A DNA stretch of 21,566 nt, from NCBI GenBank assembly GCA_927435965.1, contig CAKMKB010000266.1, forward strand, positions 1 to 21,566. Direction: 5' to 3'. Every line of letters starts with the position of its first letter. The stretch's first letter is position 1. Below are positions 15,406-21,566 of the stretch, piece after piece. Under the pieces are notes generated by a model, which did not search any database, was not told the origin of the DNA, and was given only the letters and a program-made list of their open reading frames with translations. The position numbers and the translations under genes are program-made. The DNA is from 38-11 sp927435965. Lineage in GTDB: Bacteria > Bacillota > Clostridia > Tissierellales > Dethiosulfatibacteraceae.

Positions 15406-17205
15406 ATGAAAAAAACAATGTTTAAAAGAGTAAGGATTATTTTAATGACATTTGTGTTGGGAATCATGATGATAACACCTGTTACAACAATGGCAGCCGA
15501 GGGTGATCCAATAGATTTTGGGTTGGCAGAAAGCTTTGCTATACTGGCAGGTTCAACAATCACAAATACAGGAACCACAACGATTGAGGGAGATGTTGGG
15601 CTTTCTCCTGGAACATCAATAACAGGAATTAGCACAGAAACTGTAAGTGGGACAATACATGTGGCTGATGCTGTTGCTATTGACGCTATAGCAGCCTTAC
15701 AAGCTGCATATACTGAGGCAGAAGGAAGAGCAACAACAGGGATCATTACAGAAAATCTTGGTGGAACAACATTAACACCAGGCGTCTATACTTCAGCTAC
15801 TAGCATTGAAGTGACTGGGGCACTTCCACTTATACTAGATGGGCAATGGGATTCAGATGCTGTTTTTATATTCCAAGCTGGTTCCACGCTTACAACTTCT
15901 AGTGAAATTCAACTGATAAACGGGGCTAGCGCATCTAACGTGTTTTGGCAGGTAGGAAGCTCTGCAACCTTAGGAATTGGTTCAATATTTGTCGGAAATA
16001 TTATGGCTCAGGAATCGATTACACTGACAACCGGTGCTGAAGTTGAAGGAAAGGTTATGGCATTGACTGGAGCTGTAACGTTGGATAGCAACGACATATT
16101 TGGTAGTATTTACAGAATGTCTATTGTCAAAACAGCAGATGCTGTCGAGGTGGAGGTTGGTGACAATGTTAATTATACAATCACTGTCACTAATACAGGT
16201 AATGCTACATTGAGTGACATTACTGTAACTGATGATATCCTTGGTTTAGATGAATTAATCGTTTCTTTAGGTGTAGGTGAAAGCAGTATATTCATTGATA
16301 GCTATACTACCTTATCAATCGGAGTTTTGACAAATACCGCAGATGTAACTGATGATCAAGCACCATATGTTGTTGATTCAGTTGATATTAATGTTGTTGC
16401 AGAAACAGCTGAACCTACTACACTTACTTACAGGATGTCTATTGTCAAAACGGCAGATGCCACTGAGGTAGAGGTTGGTGATACTGTCAATTATACAATC
16501 GCTGTGACCAATACAGGAGCTGCGTCATTGAACGACATTTCTGTTACAGATGAATTGATTGGATTAGATGAAACAATTACCAGATTAGCTGTCGGTGAAA
16601 GCAGCATATTCACTGGAAGTTACGTGGCTTTATCACCTGGCGTTTTAACCAATACGGCAAGCGCATCTGACGATCAAGCATCTTACGTTGCTGATTCAGT
16701 CAGTACTACTGTAGTCGCAGATACAGAAGTACCTATAGTGCCTGTATACAGCATGTCTATTGTCAAAACAGCAGATGCTTCTGAGGTGACAGTTGGTGAC
16801 ACCGTCAACTACAGAATCATTGTGACAAATACAGGAAATACAACATTAAGCGATATCTCAGTTTCAGATGCAATGATAGGACTTAACGAAACAATCAATA
16901 CTTTAGCCGTAGGCGACAGAAGCATATTCACCGGAAGCTATCTAACCCTAGCGCCTGGATTGTTGAACAATACTGCTTATGCATCTGACGATCAAGCACC
17001 AGATGTCATGGATGCTGTGTCTACAACAGTTGTTGCAGTCGTAGTTGTCCCTGTAGTACCTGCAGTCCCTGTAGAGACGGAAATGGAGATCACAGTGCCC
17101 ATACCGGACACAAATGCTTCATCACCAATAGTTTTTTATGGTATTGGTGCAATGGCAGCTTATGCAGGATATGTTTTCTTAAACAAGAAGAAAGACTTAA
17201 GCTAA
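15406..17205 (+). CDS. Secreted DUF3494 ice-binding-type protein with DUF11 stalk and wall anchor
   Basis: 599 residues. Signal peptide 1-31; DUF3494 (PF11999, ice-binding-like beta-solenoid) about 38-235 with SFAILAGSTITNTG, GDVGLSPG, LTPGVYTS, VFIFQAGSTL and VFWQVGSSA; three DUF11-type repeats starting at 236, 342 and 448, each exactly 106 residues (SIVKTAD, VGD-VNY, VTNTG, GESSIFTGSY, LTNTA); a Val/Pro-rich linker; and a C-terminal anchor with IPDTN (566-570), a membrane helix (574-592) and KKK. This is the layout of a sortase substrate, but IPDTN is not the standard LPxTG. It would be displayed on the cell surface. DUF3494 proteins may bind ice or serve as adhesins. The weak ribosome binding site AAGGA is 11 bases upstream. 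Confidence 0.88.
   Translation: MKKTMFKRVRIILMTFVLGIMMITPVTTMAAEGDPIDFGLAESFAILAGSTITNTGTTTIEGDVGLSPGTSITGISTETVSGTIHVADAVAIDAIAALQAAYTEAEGRATTGIITENLGGTTLTPGVYTSATSIEVTGALPLILDGQWDSDAVFIFQAGSTLTTSSEIQLINGASASNVFWQVGSSATLGIGSIFVGNIMAQESITLTTGAEVEGKVMALTGAVTLDSNDIFGSIYRMSIVKTADAVEVEVGDNVNYTITVTNTGNATLSDITVTDDILGLDELIVSLGVGESSIFIDSYTTLSIGVLTNTADVTDDQAPYVVDSVDINVVAETAEPTTLTYRMSIVKTADATEVEVGDTVNYTIAVTNTGAASLNDISVTDELIGLDETITRLAVGESSIFTGSYVALSPGVLTNTASASDDQASYVADSVSTTVVADTEVPIVPVYSMSIVKTADASEVTVGDTVNYRIIVTNTGNTTLSDISVSDAMIGLNETINTLAVGDRSIFTGSYLTLAPGLLNNTAYASDDQAPDVMDAVSTTVVAVVVVPVVPAVPVETEMEITVPIPDTNASSPIVFYGIGAMAAYAGYVFLNKKKDLS
16111..17064 (+). repeat. Three tandem 318-bp coding repeats (DUF11)
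   Basis: The phrase ATGTCTATTGTCAAAACNGC recurs at 16117, 16435 and 16753, a period of 318 bases. Each unit encodes one DUF11 domain of the surface protein. The high identity at the start of each unit suggests recent duplication or gene conversion. Confidence 0.8.
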
Positions 17206-17226
17206 TAGATAAACTTATATAAACTG

Positions 17227-17253
17227 AAAACCTCCTGCAATAGGGGGTTTTTT
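17227..17253 (+). terminator. Intrinsic terminator after the surface protein
   Basis: AAAACCTCC pairs with GGGGGTTTT (one G-U pair) around TGCAATA, followed by more T. Confidence 0.85.
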
Positions 17254-17343
17254 GCTGTCTTATGTTAAGACTGGCATATTAGCCAATGATGTAATATACT
17301 TTATGTGAAAAGTGTAAATTGGTTTTTGAAAGAGGGAAGATGA

Positions 17344-17715
17344 ATGTTTAAATATATGCAAAATCATGAGGAATCAATGATAAATTTTCTAGGTTCAGAA
17401 GACCTTGAAGACTGGAACGCATTGATTGAGTATCATAAGACCCAGATAGAATTTATTCAACACGAAAGACTGATACATCTGATTATCACCATAGGCATTG
17501 CCATAATATTAGCTGGTCTTTTTAACGCTCTAATGATGACTTTTAATGCAGGACTAACAATTATCGTTCTAATGCTTATAGTATTGGAAATATTTTACAT
17601 ATTACATTACTATAAGTTGGAAAATGGAGTTCAAAGATGGTACGAAATTTACAACAAACTTGTTTTGAAATCTCATAATAACGAATTCATATCTGACAGG
17701 AGGATGACTGAATGA
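17344..17715 (+). CDS. Two-TM protein of unknown function
   Basis: 123 residues: an amphipathic N-terminal part, membrane helices about 43-62 and 67-90, then a cytosolic tail. I do not recognise the family. Its stop overlaps the ATG of the metallopeptidase gene (ATGA at 17712-17715), so the two are translationally coupled. A strong AGGAGGATG sequence near its end serves the next gene. Confidence 0.7.
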   Translation: MFKYMQNHEESMINFLGSEDLEDWNALIEYHKTQIEFIQHERLIHLIITIGIAIILAGLFNALMMTFNAGLTIIVLMLIVLEIFYILHYYKLENGVQRWYEIYNKLVLKSHNNEFISDRRMTE

Positions 17716-18089
17716 TTACATTAGATGAAATGGAGACAATGTTAAATGAAATAGCTGAAAGCCTACCCAAAGAAATCTATAAAGGACTTAACGGTGGTAT
17801 TGTTTTGCTACCCGAATCAAAAGAGAATCCTATTGGTAGGTCTAATGATCTATATATTCTAGGAGAATATCATGTCGGAGGTATGTTGGGACGCTATATT
17901 ACTATTTACTATGGATCATTTATGCGCGTTTTTGGGAGTTTGGGCAGAGAAGAAATAAAGCAAAAGCTGATGCATACTCTAAAGCATGAATTCGTGCATC
18001 ATCTTGAATCTATGGCAGGCGAACGAGACTTGGAAATTGAAGATGCCAAGTTTATTTCGGATTATTTAAGACGTAAAGATATTGATTGA
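17712..18089 (+). CDS. HExxH zinc metallopeptidase-family protein
   Basis: 125 residues matching the small clostridial metallopeptidase group (zincin-like): EIYKGLNGGIVLLPE, LYILGEYHVGG, ITIYYGSFMRVFG and, near the end, HEFVHH (H92, E93, H96) followed by LESMAGE, where E104 may be the third zinc ligand. Family members are predicted soluble zinc peptidases with no confirmed substrate. The start is firm: AGGAGG precedes an ATG overlapping the upstream stop by four bases. The membrane protein ahead may be its partner or target. Confidence 0.85.
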   Translation: MITLDEMETMLNEIAESLPKEIYKGLNGGIVLLPESKENPIGRSNDLYILGEYHVGGMLGRYITIYYGSFMRVFGSLGREEIKQKLMHTLKHEFVHHLESMAGERDLEIEDAKFISDYLRRKDID

Positions 18090-18182
18090 TAGATTATATA
18101 TAAAATAATATATTAATATATATGACTATAAAAATATATAATAAAAATTGCAAATATTATTATAATGTGCTATAATTATGTA
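18090..18182 (+). promoter_or_regulatory. AT-rich spacer with promoter TTGCAA-N17-TATAAT
   Basis: Highly AT-rich spacer. TTGCAA at 18148-18153, a 17-base spacer and a perfect TATAAT at 18171-18176 give a start near 18183, about 140 bases before the gene at 18325. Confidence 0.7.
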
Positions 18183-18272
18183 GAATATAAACAAAGGGTT
18201 GATTAATACGTCTGGTATTATACATTACCCCACATATTGACTTAAGAAATCGACCAGACATGGTCGATTTTA
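18183..18272 (+). promoter_or_regulatory. Untranslated leader with possible attenuator
   Basis: The leader ends in a hairpin at 18247-18270 (AAATCGACC / GGTCGATTT, perfect nine pairs) followed by a short T-rich stretch, a terminator candidate. Upstream, GTCTGGT at 18210-18216 is complementary to ACCAGAC at 18253-18259, which lies in the terminator's left arm and loop, so the two pairings exclude each other. The arrangement fits attenuation, but I recognise no known riboswitch class. An alternative is a short stand-alone RNA of about 90 bases. Confidence 0.4.
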
Positions 18273-18324
18273 TGTTGGTTTGCCTTTTGTGAAATCTATA
18301 TTCTGAATGGAGGAAATGATAGAT

Positions 18325-18480
18325 ATGAAGGTTACCAAAAATCTAGGAATGTTGGTTCTAGGTGTATGGTTAGTTTTGACAGGACTTTTACAAGTAACAA
18401 GCATTGAAATTCCATCTGGAGATGTTCTGATGGCCGTGCTTGCAATTGTAGCAGGCGCACTAATCCTACTTAAGAAATAA
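18325..18480 (+). CDS. 51-residue two-TM protein
   Basis: Begins MKVTKNLGMLVLGVWLVLTG and ends in a second helix with LLKK; two membrane helices, no motif. GGAGGA lies ten bases before ATG 18325; an in-frame ATG at 18316 is too close to it. It is behind the attenuator-like leader and 47 bases ahead of the YggT-like gene, so it probably shares that transcript. Function unknown. Confidence 0.7.
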   Translation: MKVTKNLGMLVLGVWLVLTGLLQVTSIEIPSGDVLMAVLAIVAGALILLKK

Positions 18481-18527
18481 ATTTACATGTTTCCACAAAA
18501 ATGATAGAAATTCCAGGAGGAATAATT

Positions 18528-18887
18528 ATGAACGATAGAATTGTTGATTCACCTGAAAAAAAAGCTTTTACGTCAGGAAGAATGGTTTATTATATTTTAG
18601 GCGTATTAGAGTCGTTGCTAGCTTTTCGTCTCGTATTCAGGCTTTTAGGAGCGAACCCGGAAAGTGGTTTTGTGTCTTTGATATATTCAGTCACAAATAT
18701 ATTTTTAGTGCCATTTGAAGCCATATTCAGAACTGCGACAACAGATGGTATAGAAACCAGCGCTGTTCTTGAACCGGGCACTATCATAGCTATGATAGTA
18801 TATGCATTGATAGCTTGGGGCATTGTTAAACTAATCATAATTTTGACAAAAGGCCAAGACGTAGAGAAACCGCAACATCAAGCATAA
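18528..18887 (+). CDS. YggT-like membrane protein
   Basis: 119 residues from ATG 18528, with AGGAGG eight bases upstream. The FRLVFRLLGANPESGFV stretch and the C-terminal helix IIAMIVYALIAWGIVKL are typical of YggT-type proteins, with two or three membrane helices. YggT proteins are linked to osmotic tolerance and cell envelope work. The upstream reading from 18501 is excluded by the ribosome binding site. Ends with a good terminator at 18933-18963. Confidence 0.82.
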   Translation: MNDRIVDSPEKKAFTSGRMVYYILGVLESLLAFRLVFRLLGANPESGFVSLIYSVTNIFLVPFEAIFRTATTDGIETSAVLEPGTIIAMIVYALIAWGIVKLIIILTKGQDVEKPQHQA

Positions 18888-18932
18888 GAATTAAATTGAC
18901 TAGAGTAATAAAAAATGATTATGCGTTAAATG

Positions 18933-18963
18933 AAGCTGATATCTTAATGATATCGGCTTTTTT
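18933..18963 (+). terminator. Intrinsic terminator after the YggT-like gene
   Basis: AAGCTGATATC pairs with GATATCGGCTT (one G-U) around TTAAT, followed by a run of T. Confidence 0.88.
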
Positions 18964-19139
18964 ATATATCAACAGGGTTCTTGGGTTCAGATGGTGTATG
19001 AAACACCACCTGAACCTTAGAGACCGTTATCCAGGGACTCTACAGTGCTTATCTCTCACTTATAGAAGTGGGAGTCTTAGCACTGTTAGTCATCGGACAA
19101 AACTGGTTTTTAGTTGTATTGATTAAACCCAATATTGTG
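18964..19139 (+). ncRNA. Structured non-coding RNA candidate or mobile-element end
   Basis: No convincing gene here. Two strong hairpins are visible. First, 18984-19016: GGTTCAG-a-TGGTGT, loop ATGAA, ACACCA-c-CTGAACC, 13 pairs with one mismatch. Second, 19036-19091: GACT, CAGTGCT and CTCTCACTT pair with AAGTGGGAG, AGCACTG and AGTC, about 20 pairs with small internal loops and an ATAG tip; CCG 19024-19026 may close on CGG 19094-19096. The overall form recalls IS200/IS605-type ends or their guide-like RNAs, but no tnpA or tnpB frame is present. Strand is assumed from the neighbours. No family is assigned. Confidence 0.5.
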
Positions 19140-19143
19140 GCTA

Positions 19144-19172
19144 TTGAGTCTGCAAGCATCTGCTGATATAAT
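19144..19172 (+). promoter_or_regulatory. Promoter upstream of the C_GCAxxG_C_C gene
   Basis: TTGAGT at 19144-19149, 17-base spacer and a perfect TATAAT at 19167-19172. The leader to the next ATG is about 80 bases of AT-rich DNA. Confidence 0.6.
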
Positions 19173-19259
19173 AAATGAGATAATATTTTTAATGAAGTTT
19201 TAAGTTTCTATTATGATGATTTTAATATTCATATTCTATTATAGATAAAGGGGAATGCG

Positions 19260-19697
19260 ATGAATAATCTTGCAGAAAAAGCGGTGACTTATTATAGTCA
19301 AGTTCACAATTTGAATTGTGCCGAGGCAACCATCAATGCTGCAAATGAAGTGTATAGTTTAAAACTAAACAAAGACACTTTAAGAGCTATGGCAGCTTTT
19401 GGAGGAGGAATGGGTGTTGGCAGTGTATGTGGAGCCCTAACAGGAGCTCTGGCGGTGCTTGGTGTAATGTTTGTTAAAGATAAGGCACATGAAAGTACAG
19501 AATCCAAAGAAATGGCTTCGGAGTTCTTTAATAGATTTGTCGAAAAACTATCAACAGAAAATTGCACCACTCTCAAAGAAATGTATCGAGATGATATAAC
19601 TAAATGTGATCTGGTTGTCAGATATTCCAATGAAATTTTGGATGAAATGATAAGCCAACGATTAAACAAAGAAAAAATCAAAATAACGGAGGATTAA
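19260..19697 (+). CDS. C_GCAxxG_C_C family protein
   Basis: 145 residues. Four cysteines fit the C_GCAxxG_C_C family (PF09719): NLNCAEA (C20), GGGMGVGSVCGALTGA (C57), ENCTTL (C102) and TKCDLV (C116). Members are thought to be redox or metal-related proteins of anaerobes, without a fixed reaction. AAAGGGGA lies before the ATG. Its stop is directly followed by the next ATG, so it is coupled to the DUF975 gene. Confidence 0.92.
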   Translation: MNNLAEKAVTYYSQVHNLNCAEATINAANEVYSLKLNKDTLRAMAAFGGGMGVGSVCGALTGALAVLGVMFVKDKAHESTESKEMASEFFNRFVEKLSTENCTTLKEMYRDDITKCDLVVRYSNEILDEMISQRLNKEKIKITED

Positions 19698-20336
19698 ATG
19701 GACTCATATAATATGAACAATATTAAAGAAGATGCAAAAAAAATGCTCGAAGGCAACTGGGGTAAAGCTATTGCGGTTAGCATAATTATCTGGATTCTAA
19801 CAGATGCATTCACACAGCAGAACACAAGCGAATCAGTCAGATCAGGAATTTATTTAAATTCTTTACATTTTGGCAATCTTTTGAGCCTAATTCTTTCAGG
19901 CCCACTTTCCTTGGGAGCGGCTTATTTTTATATGAAGATTGGGAAATCAGAGAATGTGAATGTGAGTGTCATTTTTGAAGGCTTTAGTGATTTCAAGAGG
20001 ACATTCCTATTTCACTTGGTATCCGGTATTTTTATGATTTTATGGACTTTTCTTCTAGTTGTGCCTGGTATTATTGCAGCAATTCGCTACTCTATGGGTT
20101 ACTATCTTATGGCTGAAAATCCTGATATAACTTTTATGGAGGCAATAAATACCTCGTCAAAAATAATGTATGGACATAAGATGGATTTCTTTACTTTCTT
20201 TTTATCATTTATAGGTTGGTTTTTCCTATCAATAATAACATTTGGATTGGGATTTCTTTATCTAATTCCATATTATCAAATGTCCAAGCTTAATTTTTAT
20301 AGACGCATAACCTCAACTGACTATATAGTGGATTAA
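19698..20336 (+). CDS. DUF975 family membrane protein
   Basis: 212 residues; starts with NNIKEDAKKMLEGNWGKAI, the signature opening of DUF975, then about four to six membrane helices, with GPLSLGAAYFYMKI, FLLVVPGIIAAIRYSM and YLIPYYQMSKLNFYR. These are uncharacterised integral membrane proteins common in clostridia. GGAGG lies just before the ATG. It is co-transcribed with the upstream redox-type gene. Confidence 0.9.
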   Translation: MDSYNMNNIKEDAKKMLEGNWGKAIAVSIIIWILTDAFTQQNTSESVRSGIYLNSLHFGNLLSLILSGPLSLGAAYFYMKIGKSENVNVSVIFEGFSDFKRTFLFHLVSGIFMILWTFLLVVPGIIAAIRYSMGYYLMAENPDITFMEAINTSSKIMYGHKMDFFTFFLSFIGWFFLSIITFGLGFLYLIPYYQMSKLNFYRRITSTDYIVD

Positions 20337-20374
20337 AAATATGTAAAACTCTTTTCTTTTGTTGATCAAAGGGA

Positions 20375-20380
20375 TATAAT
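20375..20380 (+). promoter_or_regulatory. Possible -10 box upstream of the LRAT-like gene
   Basis: A perfect TATAAT 64 bases before the next ATG; the -35 region (TTTTCT) is weak. Confidence 0.35.
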
Positions 20381-20443
20381 ACAAAAGCTTGTACAAAACG
20401 GTTAAGAACTCAAGCAAATTTAAATGGACAGAGGGATTCAAAT

Positions 20444-20929
20444 ATGACAGGTCGTATAGTGTATGTGGAACGAAAACCTTCATGGTTTCAAGATATAAGT
20501 AACAGGTTAAATGAAGAAAGCACCTGGTTGGATAAATTGATAGCCAGATTTGTGTTATACAGACATTACGGTATTATGATAGACAATAACGAAATCATTC
20601 ATTTTTATAGTCCTAGTATATTAAAGCTGAATCAAGGAGTTATAAGTCAGGTCCCACTATCTGAATTCTTAAAAGCTGGTGGTGACATAGAGATAGATGA
20701 TGTTATTGATGTAAAATTTACGAGAGATGAGATTATCGAAAGAGCCAAGGATCTTGTTGGAAGTGATTTTGACGGCTACCATCTGACCAAGAACAATTGT
20801 GAACACTTTGCCGTGTGGTGTGGAACGGACCAGAGGAAAATGTCTCAACAGGCTAGTGTTACAACTTACAGAAACATTTATTCAGCTTCAAGCACTTTGA
20901 AGAGAAAAATTATTTCAGTGTTAGTTTAA
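20444..20929 (+). CDS. LRAT-like (NlpC/P60 superfamily) protein
   Basis: 161 residues with the LRAT/NC-domain pattern: RHYGIMID (H41), a second His in IIHFY (H53), and NNCEHFAVWCG (C119 as candidate nucleophile). LRAT-type enzymes are thiol acyltransferases or hydrolases acting on lipids or amides; bacterial members are poorly known. There is no signal peptide, so it acts in the cytosol or at the inner membrane face. GAGGG lies upstream of the ATG. Confidence 0.85.
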   Translation: MTGRIVYVERKPSWFQDISNRLNEESTWLDKLIARFVLYRHYGIMIDNNEIIHFYSPSILKLNQGVISQVPLSEFLKAGGDIEIDDVIDVKFTRDEIIERAKDLVGSDFDGYHLTKNNCEHFAVWCGTDQRKMSQQASVTTYRNIYSASSTLKRKIISVLV

Positions 20930-20973
20930 AATAGTGTGTAGTATGAATCAAATAATTAACTGAGGAGGTTCAA

Positions 20974-21566
20974 ATGCATAGAATTGAGAAGTACGCAGAA
21001 TTGCTGATAAAAGTAGGCATAAACATACAAAAAAACCAAACTCTTGTGATTAGTTCACCAATTGAGACTGCTGAATTTACAAGGATTTTGACAGTTAAGG
21101 CTTATGAAGCCGGTGCTCGTGAGGTGGTAGTCAGATGGTTGGACGAAAAATCTAGCAAAATACGATATGATATGGCATCTGACGAGATTTTTGATGAGGT
21201 ACCCGAATGGATAACGACGTTTTTTACAGATTACTCAAAAACGAATGCCGCATTCATGACGATATCAGCATCAGATCCGGAACTAATGAAAGATGTGAAT
21301 CCAAAGCGTATCAGTCGACAGAATAAATCTATGAATAAAGCCTTGAAATTCTGGCGTTCAAGGATGATGAGCAATTTGAACGTCTGGTGTGTGGCTTCAA
21401 TACCTACCTTATCTTGGGCAAAAAAAGTGTTTCCTTATGCAGAGAATGAAGAGGCCATGGAATCGCTTTGGCATGCAATCCTAAAATCAGTGCGGGTTGA
21501 TATGGATGATCCTATAGAGGCGTGGCATCAACATCAACAAGACCTAAACAACAGAACAAGTTTTTT
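20974..21566 (+). CDS. M29-family aminopeptidase, 5' part
   Basis: The gene runs off the right edge; 197 residues are visible. It begins MHRIEKYAELLIKVGINIQK and continues with QTLVISSPIETAEFTRILT, AYEAGAREVVVRW, FFTDYSKTNAAFMTI and a WCVASIPTLSWAKKVFP stretch, the N-terminal domain of thermophilic-type (M29) metallo-aminopeptidases. These use two metal ions to remove N-terminal residues; the metal ligands lie in the missing part. GAGGAGG at 20962-20968 lies five bases before the ATG. Confidence 0.88.
   Translation, partial: MHRIEKYAELLIKVGINIQKNQTLVISSPIETAEFTRILTVKAYEAGAREVVVRWLDEKSSKIRYDMASDEIFDEVPEWITTFFTDYSKTNAAFMTISASDPELMKDVNPKRISRQNKSMNKALKFWRSRMMSNLNVWCVASIPTLSWAKKVFPYAENEEAMESLWHAILKSVRVDMDDPIEAWHQHQQDLNNRTSF

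Noticed and set aside
15198..15746. Minus-strand frame of 182 codons
   Set aside because: Antisense to the DUF1328 gene and the signal peptide/DUF3494 start, both of which have clear family patterns and ribosome binding sites.
18896..19126. Open frame of 76 codons on the + strand
   Set aside because: It overlaps the terminator at 18933-18963 and both hairpins, has no ribosome binding site, and its product looks random; the RNA structure explains the region better.

Overview
The window reads as chromosomal DNA of an anaerobic, low-G+C, Gram-positive bacterium, most likely a clostridial or acetogen-like Firmicute. Evidence seen: AT-rich intergenic DNA, strong AGGAGG-type ribosome binding sites, sigma-A type promoters (TTGACA-N17-TATAAT), intrinsic terminators, standard TGA stops, a corrinoid protein/methyltransferase pair, a C_GCAxxG_C_C protein, a DUF975 protein and an M29 aminopeptidase. 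The genus cannot be fixed by reading alone. All convincing genes lie on the + strand.

Layout. (1) 1-1213: an unassigned left edge, then a two-gene unit (DUF6530-like protein plus a JAMM/MPN-like protein) behind a strong promoter whose start site sits on three 8-bp iterons. (2) 1285-3531: a large membrane protein fusing a calcineurin-like phosphoesterase domain, apparently without metal ligands, to a GT4 glycosyltransferase. (3) 3593-13695: a tightly spaced signalling run: CheB-CheR-PAS fusion (split by an in-frame TGA), PAS-PAS-GGDEF-HD-GYP, PAS-GGDEF-HD-GYP, corrinoid protein, URO-D-fold methyltransferase, DUF1638-GGDEF (split by a one-base frameshift), and a four-TM protein. (4) 13696-15343: a tiny lysine-rich protein with its own promoter and terminator, three tandem paralogous Phd/YefM-like antitoxin-type genes, each with its own near-consensus promoter, and a DUF1328 mini-protein. 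(5) 15406-17205: a secreted DUF3494 (ice-binding type) protein with three 106-residue DUF11 repeats and a variant cell-wall anchor. (6) 17344-18887: a two-TM protein, a HExxH metallopeptidase, a leader with a candidate attenuator, a 51-residue membrane protein and a YggT-like protein. (7) 18964-19260: a strongly structured non-coding stretch. (8) 19260-21566: C_GCAxxG_C_C protein, DUF975 membrane protein, LRAT-like protein, and the start of an M29 aminopeptidase cut by the window end.

How the genes may work together. The central run puts corrinoid-dependent methyl-transfer proteins in one apparent transcript with three diguanylate cyclase domains, two HD-GYP phosphodiesterase domains and a CheB/CheR methyl-ester module. 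DUF1638 is a domain known to keep company with corrinoid methyltransferases, and here it is fused to a GGDEF domain. I infer a candidate circuit linking methyl or one-carbon status to cyclic-di-GMP. The two lesions in this run (a TGA and a one-base shift) may be sequencing errors, real decay, or leaky/recoded expression; this cannot be settled from the sequence alone.
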